Of a stretch of DNA of 64,000 nucleotides, positions 53,784 to 63,188 are shown piece by piece. A program made the translations under genes and the position numbers. The DNA is taken from the NCBI RefSeq assembly GCF_021117275.1, contig NZ_CP088245.1:4714001-4778000 (forward strand), given 5' to 3'. Position 1 is the stretch's first letter. Each line of letters starts with the position of its first letter. The stretch comes from Metabacillus sp. B2-18. GTDB taxonomy: Bacteria > Bacillota > Bacilli > Bacillales > Bacillaceae. The notes beneath the pieces were generated by a model. That model was not told where the DNA came from, ran no database searches, and was given only the letters and a program-made list of their open reading frames with translations.

Positions 53784-54938
53784 TTAATCATGTGGAGCAT
53801 CTCTAATAAAAAACTTCTTAATTACTTCTTCCGTTGGTTTTCCTAGAGGAGAGAAACTAACTTTATTAGAATCTTCGCCTAATGTTACAACCCACCAATA
53901 AATTCCATAAGACCGTGGCTTCCAAGTATGGTATGTCGCTTCATAATAATCTACTTGTACCTGAGGATCATAAGTCCCATCAGGTATACTCCATGCATAA
54001 GGAGTTCGGTATGCACCACCAATAGGAAGAACCCCTACTTCGGTTACGATAATGGAAAATTGCGATAAAGTTTTGTCCAAATGATTTATCCGCTTCGTCC
54101 ATTCCTCCTGCAACATGTCTGCCGATGCATTATCTGGTAAATCTAATGTAAAATATGCATCTACACCAATATGATCGAGCAATCTAACAAACTCAATAGA
54201 AGAAATTTCCTGAATGACATCATAGTTAAATGAATACAGTAACTCCCCCTTATAAATATGTCGCACATTTTCAATGAGTTCTATCCATTTATCCTGATTA
54301 TTATGTTGCATTGAAGTCAACTCTGTGCCAATATTTAATGCTTTTGCATTGGTCGATTCAGCCAAAACTGCGTACTCGAGTAATAATGCCTGGTAGCTTT
54401 CAAACCAACTATCAGGATCGCTTGGTTTTATCTGTCCTCTCCATCTGCCGGATGGTATAAAAACTTGTTCATCCATAATTGGTCTGATTGTGACACTCAA
54501 CCCGCTATCATGAGCTATATTTATAATCTGTCGAAGTTCTGTATTAGTTGGTGTATGTTCGGGACTGGTGAAGACCTCGTTTGCCTGCCAATCTGATTGG
54601 TAGAAAGGGAAGTTAATTGCCACACTATTGATGCCCAAACTTCGCAAGTGTTCAAATACATTCCTTGCTTCCAACATATCGGGGTGTCCATAGATGAGTA
54701 TATTCATTCCAGCTTGAAATTCATCACTCGAAAATTTTAAAGGTGGCATTTTTTCCTTTCTCTCCATATCTCCTAAATGGAAAGCTTCCGCCAGGGGACC
54801 CTCTGTTACAGGGAGGGGTGATTTTAGCCCTCTGTTTAAGTTCACTCCTTTACACCATAATATGGAAAGTAGAAGCAGTACAGCAAATATTGTTGAACTG
54901 ATAAGCACTTTCTTGTTTAACATGCCCTTCACCTTCAC
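53784..54938 (-). CDS. Membrane-anchored GH113-like glycoside hydrolase
   Basis: The protein has 384 residues (start GTG 54938 or, more likely, ATG 54923). A signal/anchor (VLISSTIFAVLLLLSILWC) precedes a TIM-barrel domain. AGMNILIYGHPDMLEARNVF, NSVAINFPFYQSDW, and the acid/base region ALNIGTELTSMQ and nucleophile region FSIIVTEVGVLPIGG fit GH113 and related mannanase-like enzymes. The C-terminal GIYWWVVTLGED also fits the fold. It lies just upstream of the exopolysaccharide operon and may trim or shape the polymer. It has its own terminator. Confidence 0.72.
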   Translation of the reverse strand: MKVKGMLNKKVLISSTIFAVLLLLSILWCKGVNLNRGLKSPLPVTEGPLAEAFHLGDMERKEKMPPLKFSSDEFQAGMNILIYGHPDMLEARNVFEHLRSLGINSVAINFPFYQSDWQANEVFTSPEHTPTNTELRQIINIAHDSGLSVTIRPIMDEQVFIPSGRWRGQIKPSDPDSWFESYQALLLEYAVLAESTNAKALNIGTELTSMQHNNQDKWIELIENVRHIYKGELLYSFNYDVIQEISSIEFVRLLDHIGVDAYFTLDLPDNASADMLQEEWTKRINHLDKTLSQFSIIVTEVGVLPIGGAYRTPYAWSIPDGTYDPQVQVDYYEATYHTWKPRSYGIYWWVVTLGEDSNKVSFSPLGKPTEEVIKKFFIRDAPHD

Positions 54939-55168
54939 ACCTTTCCCATCCTATATGCCTGTTTACTTAGATTAGATAATTATACCCACCCCTCTTATGT
55001 TTTATTCTATGTTTTTAACGCACTAGATAAATTGTGGTTTAAATATACATACATTAGACTTTCGAAAACTTTTCACAGTATGAGGTAGAATGATAACTGA
55101 ATGGGGTACATTGATTAAATCCTCATTTACTTATGGTACGGTTCACCAATTATAGGTAGTAAGTATTT

Positions 55169-56587
55169 CTAATGTAAATTTATTTCAGAAACTGTCACAA
55201 ATTCATACCCTTCTTCATCTAAAAATTTCAATACCAATTCTACTGCTTCGACAGTCGATTTATGAATATCGTGCATTAAAATTACAGATCCATCTTTGAC
55301 GTTCTCCTTAACTATGCTTAAAACCTCATTAGGATCGTGTGATTTCCAATCCAATGTGTCAATTGTCCATAAAGCCGGAGGTATGCCGATTGCCTCCCGT
55401 ACTAGATCATTAAAGGCGCCATATGGAGGCCGGAAAACAGTAGGTTGTTTCCCAGTTGCATTTTGTATTACCTCATTCGTTGCTTGGACTTCCTCTTTAA
55501 TTTCTTCTAGTCCAAGGGAAGTTAAATTCTTGTGACTCCACGTATGATTCCCTAATTCATGACCTTTTTCTGCAATCATTTTGGCAATATCAGGATAGAA
55601 ATCAACCCTGTTTCCTAGCATAAAAAAGGTGGCTTTAGCATTATACTCATCTAGTAGTTGGAGAATCTCTAATGTATTAGTAGGGTGTGGTCCATCATCG
55701 AACGTTAGAGCAACGTGCTTACCACTTGCTGGAGTGTCCTTATCCGAATCTTTATCTAAATCATTTTCATCACTCGGTTCCGGCTTTTCCGGTAGTTCCG
55801 GTACTTCATTGTCCTCAAGGTCCATTCTTTTTTTCCATTCATCTGTTATTAAATCTCTCATTTTATTAAGTGGTATGGAGATTTCTGGTGAACCTGCAGC
55901 ACCTGCTGTAACTACGTATTTATCAAATTTAAAGACAACAGACTTATTGGTGAGAAACATATTTTGAAATTTATTGTTCTCATCTTCAACCCACTTCTTT
56001 AATTGATCCTTAAAAAAATATAAACTATATTCCTCTGATTGTTCAAACTCATTAAGTAATAAATGGTAAATTTTATTCCTATTCTGCTCATTGTCAATTA
56101 ATATTTCTGTTTGTTGTATAAAGTTATTGTTATTAATATCTACTAGAAACACTTTTGAACTTTGAATCCCATTTGCTCCGGAAACAAAACTTTCCTTATT
56201 GAAGACAATGGAATAAGTATCTTTAGCAATTCGATGGATATCAAAAAAAATATACAATGTGGCAGGATATTCCTTAAGAAATTCCGTGTTTTTCTTTACC
56301 TCGCTTATAAATTCCTTTTCGGATTTCATTACATACTCACTAATTTTTTTATTCAAAGTTTGATCATAAAATTTCGGGTAATGAATGGCTATATTGTGTG
56401 TCATTTCATCTGTTATTTCGGTAATAATATCAACACCGGGATACACAGAGTGGTCCGTTTCCTTGCTACTTTCGTTATTTTTATTTAAAAGGTCATCATC
56501 ACCCTTTAAAAGAAAATAGGATAATAGAATAACGCCTAAAATACCAAAGATAATGAGAATATAAATAGTTGATTTTGTTGGTGTCAT
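55169..56587 (-). CDS. pdaC: PdaC-like peptidoglycan deacetylase
   Basis: The protein has 472 residues (B. subtilis PdaC has 467). An N-terminal anchor helix (STIYILIIFGILGVILLSYF) is followed by a DUF4163/DUF3298-type region (~50-240), an acidic proline linker (PELPEKPEPSDENDLDKDSD) and a NodB domain. The latter shows HVALTFDDGPHPTNTLEILQ, GHELGNHTWSHKNL, VFRPPYGAFNDLV, LWTIDTLDWKSHDPN and ILMHDIHKSTVEAV, so all metal and catalytic residues are present. It removes acetyl groups from MurNAc (or chitin-like chains) outside the membrane and raises lysozyme tolerance. Confidence 0.85.
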   Translation of the reverse strand: MTPTKSTIYILIIFGILGVILLSYFLLKGDDDLLNKNNESSKETDHSVYPGVDIITEITDEMTHNIAIHYPKFYDQTLNKKISEYVMKSEKEFISEVKKNTEFLKEYPATLYIFFDIHRIAKDTYSIVFNKESFVSGANGIQSSKVFLVDINNNNFIQQTEILIDNEQNRNKIYHLLLNEFEQSEEYSLYFFKDQLKKWVEDENNKFQNMFLTNKSVVFKFDKYVVTAGAAGSPEISIPLNKMRDLITDEWKKRMDLEDNEVPELPEKPEPSDENDLDKDSDKDTPASGKHVALTFDDGPHPTNTLEILQLLDEYNAKATFFMLGNRVDFYPDIAKMIAEKGHELGNHTWSHKNLTSLGLEEIKEEVQATNEVIQNATGKQPTVFRPPYGAFNDLVREAIGIPPALWTIDTLDWKSHDPNEVLSIVKENVKDGSVILMHDIHKSTVEAVELVLKFLDEEGYEFVTVSEINLH

Positions 56588-57012
56588 AAAACTACTCCTA
56601 GTTGATTTACTTGATGTTAACTTATTATATGCCTAAAATCACCCATTTACAATGAATGGCACTATTGATAAAGATAACAATTCATTTGGTCGTACAACAT
56701 GTGGTAAGCAAATCGTTAACTATCAATGAGATAGATTAATTCCTAAATTAAATCTAACCACTCCTTATTTATTATTACATATACCCTTTGTTTTACCACT
56801 ATTTGTGATACGGTTCTCCGTGACGTATCCAAATGTGGTCCCTGCGTTATAATAGATAAAAGCTTCTTCATAGGAAGTTAGGCGGGCCTGCGTTCTTTTA
56901 CTCGCTCTCAAATTAAAACTTTAATCTTTTTATTTAGCTTTCCGATGGCATACTCAATGAAGTTTTGAATCTAAGCCCCTTTGCGCACGAATGGCTGCTC
57001 AGCGCTTTTCGC
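56588..57012. other. Spacer, no gene seen
   Basis: There is no convincing frame. It contains the word GATACGGTTCTCC (56813), similar to GGTACGGTTCTCC at 48031 and GGTACGGTTCACC at 55133, perhaps remnants of a small repeat. Confidence 0.35.
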
Positions 57013-57366
57013 TTATCCTTCCAACTTCTCTTTTGCTTTTTGCGGAATTTCATTTAGCTGCACTTCATCATAAGAAGTGACTTCATTACCGTCCTTTATA
57101 TACATCATTAAATAGGCATCTTTGCGCAGTTCTTTTGCTGCAGAAAATTCAACTTCTGTCATATCGCCATTTTCTCTATATGCAGGAAGCTTATACCAGT
57201 ACCGCTTCAAAATTTCGCCAGAATCTAATTTTTCTTCTTTCACTGAAGCCGCTTCCGTAATGTGCACATATGCTTTGTCTTTCCCAAATCTATTAAAGTC
57301 CACTGTTGCAAAAATAACAATGACACCCACTAATAACACGCCTAGTAACCCTAAAGCTTTTTTCAT
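57013..57366 (-). CDS. yxeA: YxeA-family secreted protein
   Basis: The protein has 117 residues after TGGAGGG. A signal peptide (KKALGLLGVLLVGVIVIFAT) is followed by the DUF1093/YxeA core: YVHITEAASVKEEKLDSGEI, RYWYKLPAYRENGDMTEVEF, and KDAYLMMYIKDGNEVTSYDE. In B. subtilis yxeA follows yxdLM, as here. The role is unknown; it probably helps the peptide-handling ABC system at the outer face. It is the last gene of the ABC operon. Confidence 0.88.
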   Translation of the reverse strand: MKKALGLLGVLLVGVIVIFATVDFNRFGKDKAYVHITEAASVKEEKLDSGEILKRYWYKLPAYRENGDMTEVEFSAAKELRKDAYLMMYIKDGNEVTSYDEVQLNEIPQKAKEKLEG

Positions 57367-57386
57367 ATTTAACCCTCCATATCACC

Positions 57387-59222
57387 TTATTGAACTGTTT
57401 TGTTAAAGCTTCGTACTGTGATGAAATAATAAATGGTGTAAATTAACGTATAAGCAAGCATCCATATAAGCACTGGCATGAGCAAATTCATCATCAATAA
57501 ATGCGAGAAGGCTGTTAATGCCACTGCTCCATGAAGAAGGCCCAATCCTAGCGGCGCCGCAAATATCATCCCTACTTGACTGCGGATTGTCTGCTTCATT
57601 TCTCGTTTTGATACGCCAATTTTATATAGCACGGCGTATTTGCCCTTATCTTCTTCTGCTTCTGTCATCATTTTAAAGAAAATGATGCTGCCGGTTGCTA
57701 CGAGAAAAACGAGTCCTAAAAAGCTGCCGACGAATAACAGCGCACCTGATGCTTCAATGGAAGCCTGATAGTCTTCTGTTGCACTCGAGAAATTTTCGGT
57801 TTTAGCTGCTAATTCCTTTGATAATGCCAATTGGTTTTTATAATCCTTTACTTGCACAGCTTGGTATATTTTTTCATCTGCAGTGATTTCACTGTATAGC
57901 TGATCTGTGACAACGAGGGCACTTGAACCAACCGTGGATGTATTGAATACAGCTTTGTCATATAATTTTGCCACCGCGTATTCTGCACCCTCAATCATAA
58001 CTGAGTCTATTTTTTGCGACCAGCGTTCATCATAAAATGCATCGATCAATAAAACTTCCCCGTCTTGTGCTACTTGTATATTTGACCAATCGAGGTTTCT
58101 TGCCAATTTTTCAAATGTTGATTGATTAATGACTGCATATTCCCTTTCATACGTGCCTTGTTCCATTCGAACCGTCTTGCTATGGACAGCTTCAGCGTTC
58201 TCAACTATAGTTGGATTCATTTCCTGCGGAGCGCCTTCCCACATAAATGTATATGGTGTATAGGCTTGTACATTTTTATCTGCATTATAGTAAAGCCCAA
58301 ATACGGCTCCGCCTGCTGTAATAGTCGTCGCACTCAAAGTGGCAATGATCGTTAAGGTTTTCGCATTGCCCCTAATGCGGTACAGCAGTTGCGAGGAAAT
58401 CATTAAGTTAAGCCCTTTCCAAGCCCAGCGCTTATTTTTTTTCATGACTGATAACACATAGACGAGCACGCTATTAAATATGAGTGCAGAGCCAATGACT
58501 GTTAAGGCAATAATGACGATTGGCGTCGCCAAACTGAGCATGCGCCAAATGACTGAAGTCGTTAAATCCTGCAATGCCATCCAGTAAGCCGCTACCAAAG
58601 TGACCAAACCTAAAATAGCTGAAATGATGCGTGCCTTTGGCAATTCCTCTCCTTTTTTCTCGGCATGAAATAAATCGATTAGCTTAAATTGATAAATGAC
58701 GCGATATCCTTGGATGGAGGTAAATAAGAAAATGATGACAAATACAATAAATGTATGGATAACCGCATCCATTGAAAATGCGAATCCTATCACGATATCT
58801 AGCCCCATCAATTTCATTAAAATAGTCAGCAATACGCGCGACAATAAAAAACCAAGCGCAACGCCAACTACTAGTGAAAACAGCCCGATCACCATGTTTT
58901 CAAAAAACAGCATAAAGCCGATCGACCGTTTGCGCACACCTAGAAGCGAATAAAGTGCGACTTCCTTTTTCCTTTTTTTCATAAAGAAAGAATTAGAATA
59001 AGCAATGAAAATCGCCACAAATATCATTAATACGAAGGAGGAAGCGCTCATGATGCCGCTGATACGTTTTGATGTTTCTGCTAATGCACTAATGTCTTCA
59101 CTATATTTCAAAGTCACAAAAGTGAAGTAAATAATAATTGAAAAAATGGTCGAACCGATGTAAAGCGAATAGTTTTTCATGTTGCGGCGAATATTCTTCA
59201 GCGCTAAATCAAATAACGTCAT
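57387..59222 (-). CDS. BceB/YxdM-type ABC permease
   Basis: The protein has 611 residues from ATG 59222, which lies inside the end of the ATPase gene (14-base overlap). It has ten predicted helices with a large outside domain (~300-500) between helices seven and eight, the layout of BceB-like permeases. FtsX-type stretches include FFMKKRKKEVALYSLLGVRK near residue 80 and GKYAVLYKIGVSKREMKQTI near 545. It works with the ATPase to free lipid II-cycle intermediates from antimicrobial peptides and to signal to the sensor kinase. Confidence 0.88.
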   Translation of the reverse strand: MTLFDLALKNIRRNMKNYSLYIGSTIFSIIIYFTFVTLKYSEDISALAETSKRISGIMSASSFVLMIFVAIFIAYSNSFFMKKRKKEVALYSLLGVRKRSIGFMLFFENMVIGLFSLVVGVALGFLLSRVLLTILMKLMGLDIVIGFAFSMDAVIHTFIVFVIIFLFTSIQGYRVIYQFKLIDLFHAEKKGEELPKARIISAILGLVTLVAAYWMALQDLTTSVIWRMLSLATPIVIIALTVIGSALIFNSVLVYVLSVMKKNKRWAWKGLNLMISSQLLYRIRGNAKTLTIIATLSATTITAGGAVFGLYYNADKNVQAYTPYTFMWEGAPQEMNPTIVENAEAVHSKTVRMEQGTYEREYAVINQSTFEKLARNLDWSNIQVAQDGEVLLIDAFYDERWSQKIDSVMIEGAEYAVAKLYDKAVFNTSTVGSSALVVTDQLYSEITADEKIYQAVQVKDYKNQLALSKELAAKTENFSSATEDYQASIEASGALLFVGSFLGLVFLVATGSIIFFKMMTEAEEDKGKYAVLYKIGVSKREMKQTIRSQVGMIFAAPLGLGLLHGAVALTAFSHLLMMNLLMPVLIWMLAYTLIYTIYYFITVRSFNKTVQ

Positions 59223-59976
59223 GCACATCACCGCCTATTCGTGCCAGTTCATCTAATATCATTTGGAAAAATTCCTTGCGTGTGTTTGTTCCGCGGAATA
59301 TTTCCTGCGACAATTGGCCATCCTTAATAAATAAAATTCGACGGCAGAAGCTGGCAGCGTATGCATCATGCGTCACCATCATGATTGTTGTTTCATGCTC
59401 AACATTCAATTTGCTTAGACTCTCCAGCAAGTCGGTGGCTGATTTCGAATCCAATGCCCCTGTAGGTTCATCAGCAAAAATAAGCTTTGGATTAGAGACG
59501 AGCGCACGGCTCGCAGCTGTGCGCTGCTTTTGACCGCCAGAGATCTGATATGGGTATTTTTCGAGTAAATTTGAAATACCGAATGTACGGGCAATTGTGT
59601 CTACACGTTCTTGAATCTCAGCAGCCGGTTTCTTTGAAATTGCTAGCGGAAGAAGAATATTTTCACGTACAGTTAATGAATCCAACAGGTTATAATCCTG
59701 GAAGATAAATCCAAGGTGATCCCTACGAAAATCTGAAAGCGCCTCTTCCTTCATCTTGGCAATATTGTCATTACTGATTAAAATATCTCCATTTGTCGGT
59801 GAATCGATGGTTGCAAGCACATTAAGCAATGTTGATTTACCTGCTCCTGAAGGCCCCATGACACCTACAAATTCTCCATGATCAATCTCAAATGATATAT
59901 TTTCAAGCGCCTTAAAGGTATTTGCGCTATTTCCATAAATTTTTTCTACATTTCGTACGACTAGTAATGGTTCCAT
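59209..59976 (-). CDS. BceA/YxdL-type ABC ATPase
   Basis: The protein has 255 residues and starts after AAAGAGGTG. Walker A is GVMGPSGAGKSTLLNVLATI, Q-loop FIFQDYNLLDSLTV, signature YQISGGQKQRTAASRALVSN, Walker B LIFADEPTGALDSKSATDLL, H-loop MMVTHDAYAAS. It is the energy unit for the permease encoded next. It is divergent from the regulator-kinase pair, with direct repeats between them. Confidence 0.92.
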   Translation of the reverse strand: MEPLLVVRNVEKIYGNSANTFKALENISFEIDHGEFVGVMGPSGAGKSTLLNVLATIDSPTNGDILISNDNIAKMKEEALSDFRRDHLGFIFQDYNLLDSLTVRENILLPLAISKKPAAEIQERVDTIARTFGISNLLEKYPYQISGGQKQRTAASRALVSNPKLIFADEPTGALDSKSATDLLESLSKLNVEHETTIMMVTHDAYAASFCRRILFIKDGQLSQEIFRGTNTRKEFFQMILDELARIGGDVHDVI

Positions 59977-60018
59977 CCTTATGCACCTCTTTCTTATGTC
60001 TTAACTATACCGGGCAAA

Positions 60019-60056
60019 CCTTACGCAAAATTCACGGCTACCTTACATAATCCTTA
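60019..60056. promoter_or_regulatory. Phased CCTTA repeats between ABC and regulator genes
   Basis: CCTTAC occurs at 60019 and 60041, and CCTTA at 60052, i.e. steps of 22 and 11 bases (two and one helical turns). This is the spacing expected for binding sites of an OmpR-type regulator that controls the divergent ABC operon. Confidence 0.5.
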
Positions 60057-60134
60057 AATGTTAAAATATCATTAACTCAATGTGACTTGTTTATACTGTA
60101 AAAGATAGACAGGCTCCATTTTTAAAGGAAGGAT

Positions 60135-60854
60135 GTGCCATCGTTGGAAAAGCCGCGTATTTTGATCGTGGATGATGAGAGCGACTTATGTCATTTAATA
60201 AAAACTGCGCTTGCGAAGGAAGGACTTTCAGAGGTTGAAATGGCGGGTTCTGTTCAAGAAGGCTGGGAGAAATTTAATTCGTTCAACCCGAATATCGCCA
60301 TATTAGATGTCATGCTGCCAGATGGCGAGGGCTATGATTTATGCAATAAAATCCGTGAGGTTTCTCGAATTCCTGTGTTATTTTTGTCTGCAAAATCAGA
60401 TGAAATCGATAAAATTTTGGGACTGGCGATTGGCGGCGATGATTATATTACAAAACCATTCAGTCCAAAGGAAGTGGCTTTCCGTGTAAAGGCTCAGCTT
60501 AGGCGCGCAGGCGTATATACAATGGAAATGTCTGTACAAACAAATGCGAGCAAATCGATGACAGTCGGTCCGTTTACAATCAATCATGACGAAACGGAGG
60601 TTGTAAAAAATGGTGAGCTTCTTGAACTAACGGCAAAAGAAGTCGGTTTATTGTCGTGCTTTATGCACAATCAAAACAGGATTATCAGCAAAGAAAGACT
60701 GTTTGAAAAAGTTTGGGGAGAGGATTTTTATGGGGCAGACAATACATTGATGGTTCATATTAGAAGGCTCCGTGAAAAGATTGAAGAGACCCCCTCAAAG
60801 CCAGCCTTCATTACAACAGTCAAGGGTCTCGGCTATAGATTTATCGTGAAATAG
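60135..60854 (+). CDS. OmpR-family response regulator
   Basis: The protein has 239 residues (GTG 60135 or TTG 60144; AAGGAAGG upstream). The receiver domain has ILIVDDESDLCHLI (acidic pocket), phospho-acceptor NIAILDVMLPDGEGYD, LFLSAKSDE and GDDYITKPF. The C-terminal winged helix reads ELLELTAKEVGLLSCFMHNQ and ADNTLMVHIRRLREKIEE. It is followed directly by its kinase. It probably activates the divergent ABC operon when peptides are sensed. Confidence 0.92.
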   Translation: MPSLEKPRILIVDDESDLCHLIKTALAKEGLSEVEMAGSVQEGWEKFNSFNPNIAILDVMLPDGEGYDLCNKIREVSRIPVLFLSAKSDEIDKILGLAIGGDDYITKPFSPKEVAFRVKAQLRRAGVYTMEMSVQTNASKSMTVGPFTINHDETEVVKNGELLELTAKEVGLLSCFMHNQNRIISKERLFEKVWGEDFYGADNTLMVHIRRLREKIEETPSKPAFITTVKGLGYRFIVK

Positions 60855-62243
60855 GTGATTGAGGTGAAATGGAAATTAACAATCCGCTACTTGATTTCGG
60901 TGCTGAGCATTGTCTTTATCGTTATCATCCTTAATACATTTATTTTAATGGGCATGCTTTTTTATCAGCAGAAATACGGAATCGATGAAGCGACTGAGAA
61001 CTCAGGCGAATCCTTTACACGCGGATTTGACAAATATATATCACTTGAAAATGGAGAGCCTATAGTTTCCAAAGAAGGCATTGAAGCACTACGGGTATTC
61101 GGAGGATGGATACAGATTTTAGATCAGAACGGGCAGGTTCAATCTTCTTATCTTGCACCAGAAGATCTTTCAATTGACTATAGCCCAATGGAACTCATCC
61201 ACAAATATAAATATATGGACGATGAATTAAATACTTATTTTATTGGAGAATTTGAATCATACAGCTATTTGATTGGTGTCCCTGATTCGAAAGAAAAACG
61301 CATTGTATTCATGCTAGATCCTAAAACTATTTTTTCCTTTGCGATCAAGTCTTTGTTAGCGATTGTAATCGTCGATTTATTCATTGCCATGCTCGTTGGT
61401 TTATTATTTAGTACCGTTCTAACCAAGCCGGTCTCCAATCTCATTGACCGGATTTCGCAGCTCAAAAAAAGGAATTTTAACGTTCAAGAAACGAAAAAGC
61501 CCGGTATTTACAAGCCTGTTTTTTCAAATTTAAATGATGTATCACAATCACTGCAAGCACATGAAGAAGAACGTCTAAAACTGGAAAAAATGCGTGTCGA
61601 ATGGATCAGCAATGTCCCCCATGATTTAAAAACGCCGCTCGCTTCCATACAAGGATATGCAGAATTGCTTCGTGATTTAGATGTATCGCAATTGGAACGT
61701 TTGGAGTACTCCGAAGTCATTGAACGTCAATCGATTTATATGAAAAACCTGCTTGATGATTTTAATTTAACGATGCGTCTCCGCAATCAGGAAATGCCCC
61801 TCACCTTGCAGGAAACACGACTGGAAAGCTTTGTGCGCGAAATTGTCATTGATTTATTAAATGATCCGCAATTTGGGCAATACGAGATTTCCTTCATTAG
61901 TGACTCACCGGATTTGAAGTGGAATATCGACCGTCATCTCATGAAACGCGCGATATTAAATTTCGTATACAATGCGCTTATCCACAATGACGAAAACATT
62001 GCCGTAACGATTCGCATCAATACAGACAAACTAACGATTGAAGATAACGGAAAAGGCATACCAGTAGATGACCTGGAACAAATCTTCGAACGCTACTATC
62101 GGGGGACAAATACCAGCAACATTCGCGGTACAGGTCTTGGCATGGCCATTTCAAGGGATATTATCGAAGCGCATGGCGGGAAAGTAAGCTTAACCAGCAA
62201 GATTGGCATTGGGACAACTGTGAAGATTCGGTTGAATGAATAA
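60855..62243 (+). CDS. Sensor histidine kinase
   Basis: The protein has 462 residues (GTG 60855, one base register after the regulator's stop; GTG 60864 also possible). It has two helices, near 12-35 and 165-190, flanking an outside domain of ~130 residues, then HAMP, the dimerisation site VEWISNVPHDLKTPLASIQG (His), and N-, G1- and G2-boxes (NFVYNALIHNDENI, EDNGKGIPVDDLEQIFERYY, GTGLGMAISRDIIEAH). The sizeable outside domain differs from the short-loop BceS-type kinases, so it may sense a ligand directly. Confidence 0.92.
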   Translation: MIEVKWKLTIRYLISVLSIVFIVIILNTFILMGMLFYQQKYGIDEATENSGESFTRGFDKYISLENGEPIVSKEGIEALRVFGGWIQILDQNGQVQSSYLAPEDLSIDYSPMELIHKYKYMDDELNTYFIGEFESYSYLIGVPDSKEKRIVFMLDPKTIFSFAIKSLLAIVIVDLFIAMLVGLLFSTVLTKPVSNLIDRISQLKKRNFNVQETKKPGIYKPVFSNLNDVSQSLQAHEEERLKLEKMRVEWISNVPHDLKTPLASIQGYAELLRDLDVSQLERLEYSEVIERQSIYMKNLLDDFNLTMRLRNQEMPLTLQETRLESFVREIVIDLLNDPQFGQYEISFISDSPDLKWNIDRHLMKRAILNFVYNALIHNDENIAVTIRINTDKLTIEDNGKGIPVDDLEQIFERYYRGTNTSNIRGTGLGMAISRDIIEAHGGKVSLTSKIGIGTTVKIRLNE

Positions 62244-62500
62244 ACTTCTCTTAAAGGGCTCTATCTGCAGCTAGTTTATCAGCAGGCTGAATACACTTTA
62301 TGCATAGGACCATGTAATTTATCACAAAGTCATTTTCTATGTTAGCTATAGATAGGGGTATGTAATGATGTGATACGATTAAAAGGAATTTTAATGATTA
62401 TTGTTGGTTCAATATTATGATTATGAATAAAATAGTATCTATTCAGCTTTGTGTTGAGAAACATTTCAAAATGATACTATCTAAGCTACAAAAAAAATTA
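62244..62500. other. Spacer, nothing recognised
   Basis: The region is AT-rich with no convincing frame or repeat. It is the last stretch of the element before its right end. Confidence 0.4.
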
Positions 62501-62536
62501 GCTCTTTCAAACACTAACAGAAAGTGTAGAAAGAGC
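62501..62536. terminator. Bidirectional terminator at the right end of the element
   Basis: GCTCTTTC pairs with GAAAGAGC, and ACACT with AGTGT inside. Eight A precede it (T-run for minus transcripts) and GTTTTGTTT follows on plus. Confidence 0.75.
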
Positions 62537-62558
62537 CGTTTTGTTTGGTATTATTAAG

Positions 62559-62648
62559 TTTCGTTTACTATCTTTAAACACCAAACAAACACCAACACGA
62601 AATCAAAATCGCTTATAATAGCGTGTTTTCGCCTTTTGTTCCGTATCA
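62559..62648. other. Right attachment end (attR-like) of the 28-kb element
   Basis: TTTCGTTTA (62559), AAACACC (62576) and AAACACCAAC (62587) repeat the order seen at the left end. GTATCA at 62643-62648 is the point where the recombinase N-terminal half stops matching its family. Confidence 0.65.
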
Positions 62649-63121
62649 GTGTTAATGTTTTCAAAGAAGATCCCAACTTTCATTGCATTTAGCTTTTCAA
62701 CGATCGTCAGCAATTCTTCTGCATTTCGTGACAGACGAGATACATTTTTGGTCAAGATAAAATCGACTCTTCCTTCCTCGCAGTGGCGAAGCAGCCGTTG
62801 TAGTCCCCGCTGTCCCTTGGCGCTGGTTCCACTCGTTCCGTTATCGACATACACTCCAACAAACTTCCAATTTGGCTTTTCGCGAATCAGATAGGTATAG
62901 TGGCTCACCTGATTTTCAAGAGAGCGCAATTGTACGTCTAAAGAAGAACTGACCCGGCAATAAGCAGCGACTTTTACTTGTTTTTCTCCTATTAACGGAC
63001 TTTCTTCCCTCGCTTTGACTGGGTTCCAAAGTGTGCGGACCCACAATCCTTTCTGTAATTCATCCAATACAAAAACCCCTTTCCTATAAGTGATAATGGT
63101 TCGTGTCCATCTATCACTCAC
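62643..63121 (-). pseudogene. Large serine recombinase B, N-terminal catalytic part (split gene)
   Basis: About 160 codons from a GTG at 63121 carry the resolvase domain: KVAAYCRVSSSLDVQLRSLE (catalytic Ser), KFVGVYVDNGTSGTSAKGQR, VDFILTKNVSRLSRNAEELL and KVGIFFENINTDT. After that the frame leaves the family and stops at 62603 (EQKAKTRYYKRF). The remaining domains are at 33343-34573, 28 kb away, starting at the next expected residue. The open frame as such runs from 62603. Confidence 0.82.
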
Positions 63122-63188
63122 ATCCCGAGAACATTCAAGTTCTTTTTCCGGGTGGAAAGAGGTTTATGTTTATTCAATTAGTTTTAGC

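Larger units (their letters stand above)
34574..62648. mobile_element. Putative 28-kb integrative element inserted in a serine recombinase gene
   Basis: The borders are defined by GTATCA at 34568 and 62643, the two points where a single recombinase gene is interrupted in frame. A tyrosine integrase gene lies beside the left end, as expected, and arm-like repeats lie inside both ends. The contents are integrase, repressor, excisionase-like gene, primase-helicase, origin-like repeats, lone capsid gene, macrolide resistance, exopolysaccharide genes, deacetylase and a two-component/ABC module. No relaxase or coupling protein was found. The integrase and primase are frameshifted, so it may be immobile. 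Confidence 0.65.

Noticed and set aside
34718..62596. AAACACCAAC direct repeats as the actual crossover core
   Set aside because: Joining at these repeats would leave ~190 non-recombinase bases inside the recombinase gene, whereas joining at TGATAC restores the frame; they are better read as arm-type sites.
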